A DNA stretch of 64,000 nt, from positions 123-64,122 of the forward strand of contig DBYJ01000003.1 of NCBI GenBank assembly GCA_002309805.1, read 5' to 3'. A program made the translations under genes and the position numbers. Shown piece by piece: positions 1-8,563 of the stretch. The notes under the pieces are model-generated. The model was not told the origin of the DNA, ran no database searches, and was given only the letters and a program-made list of their open reading frames with translations. Position 1 is the first letter of the stretch. Each line of letters starts with the position of its first letter. Source of the DNA: Bacteroidales bacterium UBA1189 (GTDB taxonomy: Bacteria; Bacteroidota; Bacteroidia; Bacteroidales; Bacteroidaceae).

Positions 1-626
1 TGAGCCATCATGATGCGGCTGCCGTCAATACCCTGCCAGAGTCCGACGGAGAAGGGGTAGCGCTTGAGCTTGCCGTCGTAGAAGTCATGATTACGCCAGC
101 CCAGCTTCTGCGACGAGAAGCCGATGAGGCCGCAATGGGCAGCCAAGGTGGGCAGCGTGTAGGCAAAGCCGAAGCAGTCGGGCAGGAAGATGTCCGTACT
201 CTCCTGACCGTATTCGTTGCGGTAGAAAGTCTGACCGAGCAGCGTGTTGCGCAGCCACGATTCGGGCGAGACGATGACTGTCTCGTTAGCATCCCAGCTG
301 GTGCCGGTGAGGTGCCAACGGCCTTGGGCGATGTACTTCTTCACCTCTTCGTACTCGGTGGGGTAGTACTCCTTCATCCACGAGTACTTGATGGCTCCTT
401 CGAAGTTGAAGATGTAGTCAGGGTAGTTGCGCAGCAGATGCAGGTTCTGCCGGATGGTCTTGGGGATGTACTCGCGGATGGTGGTCTGGATGTCCCAGTT
501 CCATTGCGTGTCCAGATGAGCATCGGCCACCATGTAGGCCGTCCTGGGTTCGTCTTGCGCTGAAAGCGTCAGCGTGGCTGCAAACGTCAGCGCAGCAAGG
601 GTCAGAAGCATACGGGTTCTTTTCAT
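1..626 (-). CDS. Glycoside hydrolase family 38 alpha-mannosidase, 5' part only
   Basis: Partial gene: the start ATG is at 624-626 and the reading frame is still open at the left window edge, giving about 208 residues. The N-terminus is a Sec signal peptide ending near LSAQD, so the enzyme is exported. Residues 37-42 (HLDTQW) match the HxDxxW zinc-binding motif of GH38 mannosidases. LPDCFGFAYTLP carries Asp150, in the position of the GH38 nucleophile. The family cleaves alpha-mannosides of glycans. A -7 promoter box lies 49 nt upstream. Family assignment is firm; exact linkage specificity cannot be told from this part. Confidence 0.88.
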   Translation of the reverse strand, partial: MKRTRMLLTLAALTFAATLTLSAQDEPRTAYMVADAHLDTQWNWDIQTTIREYIPKTIRQNLHLLRNYPDYIFNFEGAIKYSWMKEYYPTEYEEVKKYIAQGRWHLTGTSWDANETVIVSPESWLRNTLLGQTFYRNEYGQESTDIFLPDCFGFAYTLPTLAAHCGLIGFSSQKLGWRNHDFYDGKLKRYPFSVGLWQGIDGSRIMMA

Positions 627-674
627 AATCTATAATTTAGGGGTTATTATTTTGCTTTTTCATGTATTTTCCGG

Positions 675-682
675 CAAAGATA
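675..682 (-). promoter_or_regulatory. Bacteroidota -7 box for the GH38 gene
   Basis: On the minus strand the sequence reads TATCTTTG, matching TAnnTTTG. It lies 49 nt before the start codon. Motif match only. Confidence 0.55.
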
Positions 683-798
683 CGAGTAAGCGAGAGAAAA
701 ACCAAATTTATTTGAGTTTTTCCGAGTGGGAGTACCTAAAACGGGTGAAAACCCGTTAAAAGTAGCGCGAGCTATGATGAAATGCAAGAAAAATGTTG

Positions 799-806
799 TA
801 CTTTTG
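799..806 (+). promoter_or_regulatory. Bacteroidota -7 box for the ThrE-like exporter gene
   Basis: TACTTTTG followed by CAG, 24 nt before the start codon at 830. Motif match only. Confidence 0.55.
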
Positions 807-829
807 CAGCCTGATAGCATTTTTCTTTC

Positions 830-2113
830 ATGGAGAACGAACAGGAGAAAACAACCATTGAGCAGCAGGCGTTGGAGGTGGCAACCGTAGCGGGGCATAT
901 CCTGCTGGAGAACGGCGCCGAGATATCGCGTGTGGAGGAGACGATGGAGCGCATCGCGTCGCACTACGACGTGGACAGCGAGAACTTCTTTGTGCTGAGC
1001 AACGGCATCTTCACGACGGGGCGTAATTTCGCCAACGTTGAGTACATCCCCTTCAAGGGAACGCAGCTGGATAAGGTAGTGGCGGTAAACCAGATTTCGC
1101 GCGATATAGAAAAGGGTCGTTACACGCTCGACGAAGCCAAGGAGGCCCTGCACATGGCGCGCACCATGCCGCCCAAACCCTTCTGGGAGCAGGTGCTGGC
1201 GTCGGCACTCGGCAGCGCGGGCTTCTGCATCATCTTCGGCGGCTCGTTCGTCGATAGTCTGGTGGCCTTCGTGGCAGGCTTCCTGCTCTACATCTTTGTG
1301 CTGAAGGCTACGGCCCCCTATCTGTCGAAGATCTTCAGCAACATCTGCGGCGCGGCATTCGTGACGCTCTTCTGTCTGCTGGCTTATCGCGCAGGCTTCG
1401 GCGACAACCTGAGCAACATCATCATCGGAGCCGTCATCCCCCTCATCCCTGGAGTGCCCTTTACGAACGGCATCCGCGACATCGCTAACGAGGACTATAT
1501 AGCCGGCATCACACGTCTGCTGGATGCCACGATGGTCTTCTTCTGCATTGCCCTTGGCGTCAGCCTCGTCTTTTTGATTGACGGGCGGATTTCGGGCGGT
1601 GTGATAGCCTTGGAGGGGATGGGCGTGGACCGCCTGACGGCACTCATTCCCATCCAGCTGGCTGCAGCACTTGTGGGCTCGGCAGCCTTTGCCGTGCTGT
1701 TTGGCGTGCCGCGTAAGTACTACTGGCACGGCGGCGTGTGCGGCATGATAGGGTGGGTGGTCTATCTTGTCATGCTGCGCTATGCAGGCGGGAGTGTGGT
1801 CGAGGCATCGGGTGTGGCGACTATTGCCGTTGCGCTCACTGCCCGCGAACTGGCCGTATGGCAGCGTTGCCCCATGACGGTATTCCTCATCTGCGGCATC
1901 TTCCCGCTTGTGCCCGGAGCCGGCATTTACTGGACGTCCTACGACGTTATCTCCGGCCAGCTCCACGCGGCTCTGACGGCGGGCTTCACCGCCATTAAGG
2001 TCGTCATTGCCATCATCTTCGGCATCGTCTTCACGACCGATGTCATCTTCCGTCTCCTGAAGGCGCGGCGGAAGAAACGGTTAAGCAAGCTCAAAGAAAG
2101 CAATAATCTTTAA
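830..2113 (+). CDS. Threonine/serine exporter family (ThrE) membrane protein
   Basis: 427 residues with the two-part architecture of the family. The N-terminal half (about 1-250) is a ThrE/DUF1212-type region: a soluble start rich in charged residues (ILLENGAEISRVEETMER), then hydrophobic helices with the P-rich segment AVIPLIPGVPFTNGIRD. The C-terminal half (about 270-405) is a second bundle of hydrophobic segments like ThrE_2. Both halves are often separate genes in other bacteria; here they are fused, as in Corynebacterium ThrE. It should export small hydroxy amino acids across the inner membrane. The basic tail (RRKKRLSK) is probably cytoplasmic. It stands alone, with the next gene on the opposite strand. 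Confidence 0.85.
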   Translation: MENEQEKTTIEQQALEVATVAGHILLENGAEISRVEETMERIASHYDVDSENFFVLSNGIFTTGRNFANVEYIPFKGTQLDKVVAVNQISRDIEKGRYTLDEAKEALHMARTMPPKPFWEQVLASALGSAGFCIIFGGSFVDSLVAFVAGFLLYIFVLKATAPYLSKIFSNICGAAFVTLFCLLAYRAGFGDNLSNIIIGAVIPLIPGVPFTNGIRDIANEDYIAGITRLLDATMVFFCIALGVSLVFLIDGRISGGVIALEGMGVDRLTALIPIQLAAALVGSAAFAVLFGVPRKYYWHGGVCGMIGWVVYLVMLRYAGGSVVEASGVATIAVALTARELAVWQRCPMTVFLICGIFPLVPGAGIYWTSYDVISGQLHAALTAGFTAIKVVIAIIFGIVFTTDVIFRLLKARRKKRLSKLKESNNL

Positions 2114-2142
2114 GCTTTGAAGCCTCTGACCTTGATGCCCTC

Positions 2143-2562
2143 TTACAGGTATTTCCAGAAAACCTCAGGGAGATAGACGTTTTCTAACGAGGTGGCCTCG
2201 GCAAACAAAGGGGCTACCTCGGCAGGCGTATAGCCGGCAATGCCGCAGCCGATAGCCGTCACCAGGAAGGTGTACTCCGTATGCTGCCGCGCAAAGTCGA
2301 TGAATCGCCCGACGGCATCAGCCATCGACGCCTTGCCCTCCATCGTCGGCAGAGCATAGCTCTGCCCGAACAGCCCTTCGCCCTCGCCCCACACGGCGCC
2401 GAACTGCCTGAAGGCAAAGTAAGCCGCTCCGCCTCCATGACAGCCGCTCTTGTTGCTGCCGAAGACAAAGATTTCCCCCTCCTTCAGCTTGCTTATCCGC
2501 TCCGCCGCCACGCGTTTACCCTCCTTCACGAAGGCGTTCACGGTTGATGCTTGTTTTTCCAT
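2143..2562 (-). CDS. Small A1S_2505-like protein
   Basis: 139 residues. The segment EIFVFGSNKSGCHGGGAA followed by TAIGCGIAGYTPAEVAPLF resembles a family annotated as A1S_2505 phage non-structural protein, which is common in Bacteroidota genomes outside phages. The glycine-rich strands recall macro-domain ligand loops, but that link is inference. No signal peptide or membrane segment is visible, so it is probably cytoplasmic. There are no phage genes nearby. A -7 promoter box lies 25 nt upstream. Function is unknown. Confidence 0.65.
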   Translation of the reverse strand: MEKQASTVNAFVKEGKRVAAERISKLKEGEIFVFGSNKSGCHGGGAAYFAFRQFGAVWGEGEGLFGQSYALPTMEGKASMADAVGRFIDFARQHTEYTFLVTAIGCGIAGYTPAEVAPLFAEATSLENVYLPEVFWKYL

Positions 2563-2586
2563 GATTAAAGATGTTTATAGTTTTTG

Positions 2587-2594
2587 CAAAGATA
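2587..2594 (-). promoter_or_regulatory. Bacteroidota -7 box for the A1S_2505-like gene
   Basis: Minus-strand TATCTTTG, 25 nt before the start codon. Confidence 0.5.
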
Positions 2595-2690
2595 CAACAA
2601 AAAATGAAAAGGACAAGAAGAAATCAAAAAACGTTGAAATGTTAGAACACGGATTACACGGAGAGAACGGGTAAAAAAAGGCGGTGAAAC

Positions 2691-2841
2691 TGAGCCGAGC
2701 AAAAAAGCAGGACCTCCGTCGCGACTCGGCAGAGCAAACAAGTTTGCTTTGCGCTCGCTGCTCCGTCCGTTCCGAACCGCAGCCTATCTAAAAGCCCCGA
2801 AAGAGAAAGATAGGGTGAGCCGAGCGAAAAAGCAAGACCTC
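2691..2841. repeat. Gap with dispersed dyad element copy 1 and a short direct repeat
   Basis: The gap 2563-3046 has no supportable gene. At 2711-2769 lies one copy, in minus orientation, of an element also found at 6397-6459 and 8646-8704. Its core on the minus strand is GCAGCGAGCG, then CAAACTTGTTTG, then GAGTCGCGAC. A second signal is a direct repeat beginning TGAGCCGAGC at 2691 and again at 2816, each followed by a run of A and GCA(G/A)GACCTC. Open frames here are short and look incidental. Confidence 0.6.
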
Positions 2842-3046
2842 TTTCATATAGAATGGACGAAGCTCATCGCAGTCAGTTCTCAAATCCGCCTAAACGAAGA
2901 ATATGCTAAAAAAATATTTCGACCACAAGTGATTGCGAATCCGCCTGAACGGGGATGTAATACTGTAATTGAATTCTATGAGAGAATCAACATGAACATT
3001 CATGTCCATACCCATTGGCTATATATTGTGGTTGCGTTATATGACA

Positions 3047-5452
3047 TCATTCACAATATACTTTTTTACAATAATTTATCATTTCGTTTACCATATCATC
3101 CACCCTGTCATAAAGTGTTTCATTTTGTAGGTTTTTTACTCTTATTTTGCCGTCATTGTCTTCAGTATATTTCCATTTTATCTGAAGTCCGTTTTTAAAC
3201 ACAATAACTCCTGCTTCTTCAGACTCACCTGGTTTGCTTAAGAAGAAAGAACTAAAACCATCTTTCCATCCTTTAGGAAATATTGTTTTTTCTCCGTCTA
3301 TTTTGCAGTTATCGCATTGTACACTTCTTCGTGCTTTCATTCTGTCTGCTCTATTACTCTGAACCTCTTCCCAAAGAGGCCTTAAATCCTCTGTTACCTT
3401 TATTACAGTGTCCAGACGTTCTTTAATAAATTTAGCAGCTGCCAAGTAGTATTCGGGATGATCTTCTGTTTCGGCTTTTTTTTGCGCAACATCTATTGCT
3501 TTTCTCAAAAAGTCCCTATAGGAGTCTTTATTACTTATATCATTTCTTTCAATAAGGCGGTTTTCCTCAACCCCCCAATACAAGTTTTCTTCGTATTCCA
3601 ACAGACTGAGGAAATTGGGCGTAATTCTTTCTGCAAGAGCAATGCCGTTTAACAATATACGCATATCATTTTCGTAAACTTGACCTACATTTATAGGTAG
3701 AGCATATCCCTGAAAGTAATAAGGCAATGCATCCCCCCCCAGCATCATTGCCAAGCTACTCCCCAATCCACCTTTTCTCCATACGCGCACCGCAGATATC
3801 TCAAGTCGAGGCACTTCGTGTTTTTTGTACCAGTTTTCTAATTTGGTAGGAAGTGTCGTAAAATATGTAGTACGCCAAAGATCTTCAAAATCCGAAAGTG
3901 TATACCATTTTTTAGGATGGAGGTCATTAAAAGGATATTTAGAACCTTGTCTGCCAATGTATTTCACTAAATCATCCATGTTCAAAAAATGTAAATCCCC
4001 AGTCAACCCGTATTCCTTAATATCTTTTTCCGGGTCATACCCGTATTTATCCATTAACTGTGCTGGCGTGTTCTGCATAAGAAAAGCATATTCTTCTGCT
4101 TGCATCTTTTCTCTCGCTTCAGTTATTTCTTTTTGCAACGCTTCCTTATCAACACCTTCTTCGGTTTTATAAATCGCGACATAATCGGCATATTTGCCAC
4201 ATTTTTTGCAAGCATCATAAACCAGATCTTGAATGTTTACTGTTTGTTTTCCTTCGGAATCAATAGGAACTATAGCTGTTGCTATTTCCTTTATTATTTC
4301 TTTTTCTTCCTTTGGTTTCATCAAAGTCCTTTCGCCCCACCTAAAACTAGCATCTCTTATCTCTTCTTCTGTAGTTATTGTGTCTACGAACATTTTACGC
4401 GCAATTTCTAGCTTTTCTTCAGGGGCAATCTCGTCAGACATTAGATAGTATGCATAAAACTGATCAGGTATTCTTTTATTTCTATATATATTAATAAAAA
4501 TCTTTCCAGCAAGATTTATATCTTGAATATAACCACAAAACTCGTTATTATCACACCTTTCCATTATTTCCTTTAATGGATTTTTTTTATTATAGAAATC
4601 AACAAGCTTGAGCTTGTTTGTTCCTATTGTTATGTTTTCTGGACTATCATAAATTATTTCATCGTTAATGTAGTCAAGCCATACTCCATCTTTTTTATAA
4701 TGCCAATCACTCTTTACCATCATATGATGCAAATGCCATCTGGATTCTGAGGTTAAACCGCCTTCTCCGTTATGTTTAAAATAAAATTCCAACGGACTTT
4801 TTTTATAGTGTATCACTGCGGAATCACCTTGAAAGTCTGAAACTGTACACTCCACTTCTCTAGTCTTTCTCCAGGTACCATCCTTTTCACTGTATGATAA
4901 CAACAAATGCTCCCCTATAGGGTAACCATTATTAAACATTCCTTTTATACAATCCCAGTTTAATCCATAACCATTAAAAACAGATGGGTGAATTATCAAA
5001 CCTACTCCTTTCCCGTGTAGTTTACCGTCAACAATTTCTCCGTTCCAGAGGATTCTATCTTCGTGTAATAATCCTGCTTTGGGAAAATATGCACTTCCTA
5101 CTTTTAATTGGGTTGACTCAATTTCTGGCATATTTAAAACTTCCAAGCAATGATTTACCATTTGCTCCTTATGAAAAAACTCCACACGAATGCAACCATT
5201 GAGAGTATAACAACATTCAATAACATCTATAGGCGAATTCTCTTTATTTCTTTGGTAATAATCATAAAACGTTCTAAAAGTTGAATGATTCGTCTTCTTT
5301 TCTATTCTGTAGTATCCACTCCTATTTGGTGCTTCCGTTATTGTCTTTTCTGCGAATTTCAAAAGTTTTCTATATACTTTCTCACCATCGTCTTTACCAT
5401 TAATTCCTAAAAAAAGAAATGAGATGATAAATAAGGATATAATTTTTTTCAT
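3047..5452 (-). CDS. Large AT-rich secreted protein of unknown function
   Basis: 801 residues. The start MKKIISLFIISFLFLGING is a signal peptide, so the product is exported. I recognise no catalytic domain. Around residues 135-175 there are MORN-like stretches (NGEIVDGKLHGKGVG, FNNGYPIGEH). Near 430-460 is a charged, possibly coiled-coil segment (TEAREKMQAEEYAFL). The C-terminal part has CDNCKIDGEKTIFPKGW and ends with two cysteines. The gene is clearly more AT-rich than its neighbours, with many AAA/AAT/ATA codons, which suggests recent acquisition or relaxed selection. It is monocistronic and sits between repeat-rich gaps. A -7 box precedes it. Confidence 0.75.
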   Translation of the reverse strand: MKKIISLFIISFLFLGINGKDDGEKVYRKLLKFAEKTITEAPNRSGYYRIEKKTNHSTFRTFYDYYQRNKENSPIDVIECCYTLNGCIRVEFFHKEQMVNHCLEVLNMPEIESTQLKVGSAYFPKAGLLHEDRILWNGEIVDGKLHGKGVGLIIHPSVFNGYGLNWDCIKGMFNNGYPIGEHLLLSYSEKDGTWRKTREVECTVSDFQGDSAVIHYKKSPLEFYFKHNGEGGLTSESRWHLHHMMVKSDWHYKKDGVWLDYINDEIIYDSPENITIGTNKLKLVDFYNKKNPLKEIMERCDNNEFCGYIQDINLAGKIFINIYRNKRIPDQFYAYYLMSDEIAPEEKLEIARKMFVDTITTEEEIRDASFRWGERTLMKPKEEKEIIKEIATAIVPIDSEGKQTVNIQDLVYDACKKCGKYADYVAIYKTEEGVDKEALQKEITEAREKMQAEEYAFLMQNTPAQLMDKYGYDPEKDIKEYGLTGDLHFLNMDDLVKYIGRQGSKYPFNDLHPKKWYTLSDFEDLWRTTYFTTLPTKLENWYKKHEVPRLEISAVRVWRKGGLGSSLAMMLGGDALPYYFQGYALPINVGQVYENDMRILLNGIALAERITPNFLSLLEYEENLYWGVEENRLIERNDISNKDSYRDFLRKAIDVAQKKAETEDHPEYYLAAAKFIKERLDTVIKVTEDLRPLWEEVQSNRADRMKARRSVQCDNCKIDGEKTIFPKGWKDGFSSFFLSKPGESEEAGVIVFKNGLQIKWKYTEDNDGKIRVKNLQNETLYDRVDDMVNEMINYCKKVYCE

Positions 5453-5557
5453 ATAATATAAAAATAAAAAATGTTAAAAAATTATTGTGAATATAGATTT
5501 GTTTTTTAAGACACGTCAATATATAAGAATGTGAAGTCAGCTCATTTTATTTTTTTG

Positions 5558-5565
5558 CAAAAATA
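5558..5565 (-). promoter_or_regulatory. Bacteroidota -7 box for the 801-residue protein gene
   Basis: Minus-strand TATTTTTG in a very AT-rich leader, 106 nt before the start codon. The AT content raises the chance of coincidence. Confidence 0.35.
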
Positions 5566-5938
5566 CTTTTTTTAAAAAATCTATCAAAAAAATAATAATT
5601 ATTTAATATTTTTTAACGCTGCTATTTTTAAACACTGCTTTTCGGTTATAATTCACCATAGTGAAAGCTGACGGTCATTTTCCGGATTTTGATTAATAAT
5701 GTTTTGTCAAATAGTTCATTCAGGGGAGTCTTTTCAAACAAGAGTTTTTTGAGAAAAGAATCAGAAAAAAGGTGAGGGAAGCGGTAAGGGGGGGAAGTTT
5801 TTTGCTTTGGAGATAAGAGCAGGGGATTCTTTTCTGTTTTTTGGGTCGGAACATGGCTTTTCTACTTTGACTTTTTGCTATGTCATCTGAAACTTTTTCT
5901 CCTAATTTCACGATTTATACGAGTGTAGTGCGTCCCGT

Positions 5939-6001
5939 CGCCAACGTTTTACGTTACGCCGCCAGAGTTTAACGTTACGCCGCCAACATTAAACGTTAGC
6001 C
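5939..6001. repeat. 21-nt tandem array A (three units)
   Basis: Three abutting units at 5939-5959, 5960-5980 and 5981-6001, each exactly 21 nt. Each begins CGCCA and contains a TTTTACGTTA or AAACGTTA type core. Units differ from one another by 3 to 6 bases. No spacers separate them. Confidence 0.8.
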
Positions 6002-6022
6002 ACAATACGATTTTCCTATTGT

Positions 6023-6106
6023 TTGAGTATTTTTATAAACAGCGCCCCTGTTTATATAAACACGGCCCCTGTTTATATAAACGCGGCCCGTGTTTATAAA
6101 CCGCCT
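6023..6106. repeat. 21-nt tandem array B (three full units plus one partial)
   Basis: Full units at 6044-6064, 6065-6085 and 6086-6106. The core CCCCTGTTTATATAAAC contains the palindrome GTTTATATAAAC; the third unit has lost TA inside it. A degenerate unit at 6023-6043 ends TTTTATAAACAGC. The same unit type recurs in array E near 33.7 kb. Confidence 0.8.
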
Positions 6107-6218
6107 CCTACGTTGGCAAAAAAGAATCATTCTACCCTCAACTCTCATCATTCTTTCATCACACATCTTCCTTTCTTTGTTGAAGGTAGTGGTTTTTTCT
6201 ATATTTATTTGTTTTTTT

Positions 6219-6641
6219 TACTACACCACTACACCAGTTTGTCTTACCTATACATTCATAGCGATTTATGTGGTGTAGTAAGCTAAAATCACTACACCGT
6301 TCTACACCGTTCTACACCAAATTCCTCACCATTAGCTCACCAAGTTCCTCACCTTTAGCTCACCATTCGCTCTCCTCACAGGCAGGGGATTGCAACCGAT
6401 GGAGCAGCGAGTGCAGAGTCAAACTTGTTTGAACTATGCAGAGTCGCGACAGAGGAAGACACAGTCAAATCCCCATCTCAACGCAGGCGGATTACGTAAT
6501 CCGCCTGAACGAGTATCGAGTTTTTTTTAAAAGTAGGAAAAATGGTGTAGAACGGTGTAGAACGGTGTAGAGATTTTGGTTTCTACACCACTTATATGCT
6601 TTATTCTCTGTGCATAAGCACAATGGTGTAGTGGTGTAGTA
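6219..6641. repeat. ~420-bp element with ~98-bp imperfect inverted ends
   Basis: The left arm (6219-6318) starts TACTACACCACTACACC and ends CTACACCGTTCTACACC. The reverse complement of the right arm (6544-6641) starts and ends the same way and matches in between, including GTGGTGTAG and AAAATC. Each arm also folds on itself (CTACACC against GGTGTAG). The ~225-bp core holds 11/12-nt CTCACC repeats, dispersed dyad copy 2 at 6397-6459, and a palindrome around GGCGGATTACGTAATCCGCC (6484-6503). No coding capacity is seen. It resembles a MITE, but no transposase is visible. Confidence 0.7.
6397..6459 (+). repeat. Dispersed dyad element, copy 2
   Basis: Shares GCAGCGAG, CAAACTTGTTTG and GAGTCGCGAC in the same order and spacing as copies at 2711-2769 (minus) and 8646-8704 (plus). 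Confidence 0.65.
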
Positions 6642-6758
6642 GTTTTTTTATTTCTTTGTATTATTCCATTCTATAACTTCCGAAATAGGGATTATTTATC
6701 AAAATTAGTGGATTAAACGTTTGTTTGCAGAGAACCAAAGACAAAAGAGAAGGACTTC

Positions 6759-6939
6759 TGTGACGGACTAATGAGCGTAAAGCCTCAGGCGGCGGATTTC
6801 GTCGAGGACGGCGGGGTCGAGCCAGGGGGTGACGTCGTCGCCTGCGGCGATGGCCGTGCGGATGGCGGTGGAGCTGATGGGGTAGGGGGGGGTGGAGGGG
6901 AGGAATTGACAATTGACAATTGGTAATTGAAAATTGGTT
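6759..6939 (-). pseudogene. Duplicated 3' end of nadD
   Basis: This 181-bp segment matches 7922-8102, the 3' end of nadD, with a constant offset of 1163 bp. On the minus strand it encodes the same C-terminus, starting PYPISSTAIRTAIAAGDD. The stop codon is at 6768-6770. It differs by a few substitutions, among them Ser to Thr before PWLDP and the last residue Gln to His. There is no start codon or upstream part, so it is a non-functional relic. It marks a duplication that now brackets the TonB-domain gene. Confidence 0.85.
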
Positions 6940-7021
6940 AAGGGTTAGGGTTGTTTGCTGTAGCCTTTCACCTCTCACCTCTAATCTTTAGGACCTGTCG
7001 CCTTAAAGACTGGACGGTTGG

Positions 7022-7084
7022 TAAACGACGCTGTCATTCATATAAACGACGCTGTCATTTATTTAAACGACGGCGTCGTTTACC
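7022..7084. repeat. 21-nt tandem array C (three units)
   Basis: Units begin TAAACGACG at 7022, 7043 and 7064, an exact 21-nt step. The third unit holds a near-perfect dyad, arms TAAACGACG and CGTCGTTTA around one G. The array lies just downstream of the TonB-domain gene and could act as its transcription end. Confidence 0.75.
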
Positions 7085-7109
7085 AAGATTATTATTTCTT
7101 CACAAAAAG

Positions 7110-7904
7110 CTAGGGTTTGCAAGGAAACCGAATGGGAAGATTGTACTTTACGCGAACACGCTCTCCATTCATTCGCCCTGGTTCCCATTTTGGCATCGCC
7201 TTTACCAGTCGTACGGCCTCATCGTCAACCAGACGGCCCACCTTCTCCGCAAACTCAGAATCATAGTCGCGAAGGGTCGAACTCATTGGCTTAATGACCT
7301 TAATGTTTGAAATAGAGCCGTCTTTCTCTACCACAAACTGCACCACGACGCGTCCCTTCAGCCCCTTCTCCACCATCTCTTTAGGACATCGCTGATTCTT
7401 TTGAATATACACCATCAATGAATCCACCCCGCCAGGAAACTGAGGCATCTCCTCTACAACTGAATATATGGTGTTCTCATCTTCCACTATTTCTTCCCCA
7501 TCGTCACCCGTATCTTCAGAAAAATCACCCAAAAAGGGCAAATGCTCAATTATTACGGGCTCACCGTCTTCTATCAAGCCATGCCAATCTCCATCATAAA
7601 CCGTGGTGTCGCCGTTGGACTTTATCAAAACATAAGCATTATCTACTTCACCCAGAGGAGTGTACCAAATCTTTATCGTCGTATCGTTTCCTTCTACTAT
7701 CGTATCTCGCTTTACGACGCGCCTGTCTCCATACATATACTCAATCATCTGTGCATTGGTCTTGACATCGTCAAGAGCGACTTGTTCCTCTGCCGCAGGG
7801 ACCGTTTTAGAGCTATTCTGGAGGGAACGCGGTTTTTGTACTTTGCAGGCGACAAGGCTGGCAACAAGCAGCACAGAAAACAGGAATACTAACGGCTTTT
7901 TCAT
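7110..7904 (-). CDS. TonB C-terminal domain lipoprotein
   Basis: 264 residues. The N-terminus has a lipoprotein signal with lipobox-like LVAC at about residue 20, so it is probably membrane anchored. The last ~110 residues form a TonB C-terminal domain: MPQFPGGVDSLMVYI, then GRVVVQFVVEKDGSISNIKV, AVRLVKAMPKWEPGRMNG and the closing strand RVKYNLPIRF. Such proteins either energise outer-membrane TonB receptors or act as stand-alone periplasmic proteins; a usual TonB has an N-terminal membrane helix, so the lipid anchor here favours the second. It follows nadD by 26 nt but lies between two copies of the nadD 3' end, so it may be a later insertion. Confidence 0.85.
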   Translation of the reverse strand: MKKPLVFLFSVLLVASLVACKVQKPRSLQNSSKTVPAAEEQVALDDVKTNAQMIEYMYGDRRVVKRDTIVEGNDTTIKIWYTPLGEVDNAYVLIKSNGDTTVYDGDWHGLIEDGEPVIIEHLPFLGDFSEDTGDDGEEIVEDENTIYSVVEEMPQFPGGVDSLMVYIQKNQRCPKEMVEKGLKGRVVVQFVVEKDGSISNIKVIKPMSSTLRDYDSEFAEKVGRLVDDEAVRLVKAMPKWEPGRMNGERVRVKYNLPIRFPCKP

Positions 7905-7930
7905 AGCTCAGACGATTTATTTGTGACGGC

Positions 7931-8548
7931 CTACTGAGCGTAAAGCCTCAGGCGGCGGATTTCGTCGAGGACGGCGGGGTCGAGCCAGGGGCTGACGTCG
8001 TCGCCTGCGGCAATGGCCGTGCGGATGGCGGTGGAGCTGATGGGGTAGAGGGGGGCGGAGTTTAAGAATTGACAATTGACAATTGGTAATTGACAATTGG
8101 TTGGGGGTGTTTTGGGGTTAGGGGTTAGGGGTGAGGGGTTAGGGGACGTTTCGCGGGGATAGACGATGATGGGGTAGTGGGCGAGGATGTCGTCGGCGTT
8201 GCGCCATTTGGGGAAGGCGTCCCAGTTGTCGGCGCCGATGATGAGGCTGAACGCATCGTCGGGGTAGGCGCGCGAGAGTTCCTGCAGGGTGACGTAGGTG
8301 TAGGAGGGGCGGGGGAGATGGAACTCGAAGTCGCTGGCACGGAGGCGGGGGAAGTCGCGCACGGCCAGGGTGGCGAGGCGCAGGCGGACGGCCTCGTCGA
8401 GCAGCTGGTGGTCTTGCTTGAAGGGGTTCTGGGGACTGACCATCAGCCACACCTCGTCCACAAGGCCGAGGTTGCAGATGTAGCTTGCCAAGGCCGTGTG
8501 GCCCAGGTGGATGGGGTTGAACGTGCCGCCGAAAATGCCGATTTTCAC
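7931..8548 (-). CDS. nadD: Nicotinate-nucleotide adenylyltransferase
   Basis: 205 residues. It converts nicotinate mononucleotide and ATP to deamido-NAD in NAD synthesis. The start GIFGGTFNPIHLGH is the nucleotidyltransferase signature with its HxGH motif, and ISSTAIR near the C-terminus is the second conserved motif. Between YPRE and PISST there is an unusual stretch of about 30 residues, rich in Pro and Asn and ending in VNCQFLN. It is encoded by GGGGTTA and AATTGAC type repeats (8066-8147) that also occur between genes. It is last in the yicC-gmk-nadD cluster. Function is probably retained because the insert falls in a variable loop. Confidence 0.93.
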   Translation of the reverse strand: MKIGIFGGTFNPIHLGHTALASYICNLGLVDEVWLMVSPQNPFKQDHQLLDEAVRLRLATLAVRDFPRLRASDFEFHLPRPSYTYVTLQELSRAYPDDAFSLIIGADNWDAFPKWRNADDILAHYPIIVYPRETSPNPSPLTPNPKTPPTNCQLPIVNCQFLNSAPLYPISSTAIRTAIAAGDDVSPWLDPAVLDEIRRLRLYAQ

Positions 8549-8563
8549 CTTTAAAAATTATAA

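Noticed and set aside
2143..2562. Prophage, suggested by the A1S_2505 phage label
   Set aside because: No other phage gene lies nearby; the family is common in ordinary Bacteroidota chromosomes.
6661..6978. 105-residue minus-strand frame
   Set aside because: It reads the duplicated nadD end in the wrong phase.
8112..8147. Telomere or G-quadruplex function for GGGGTTA repeats
   Set aside because: They are within nadD and there is no sign of a replicon end; G-quadruplex formation is possible but not supported by anything else.
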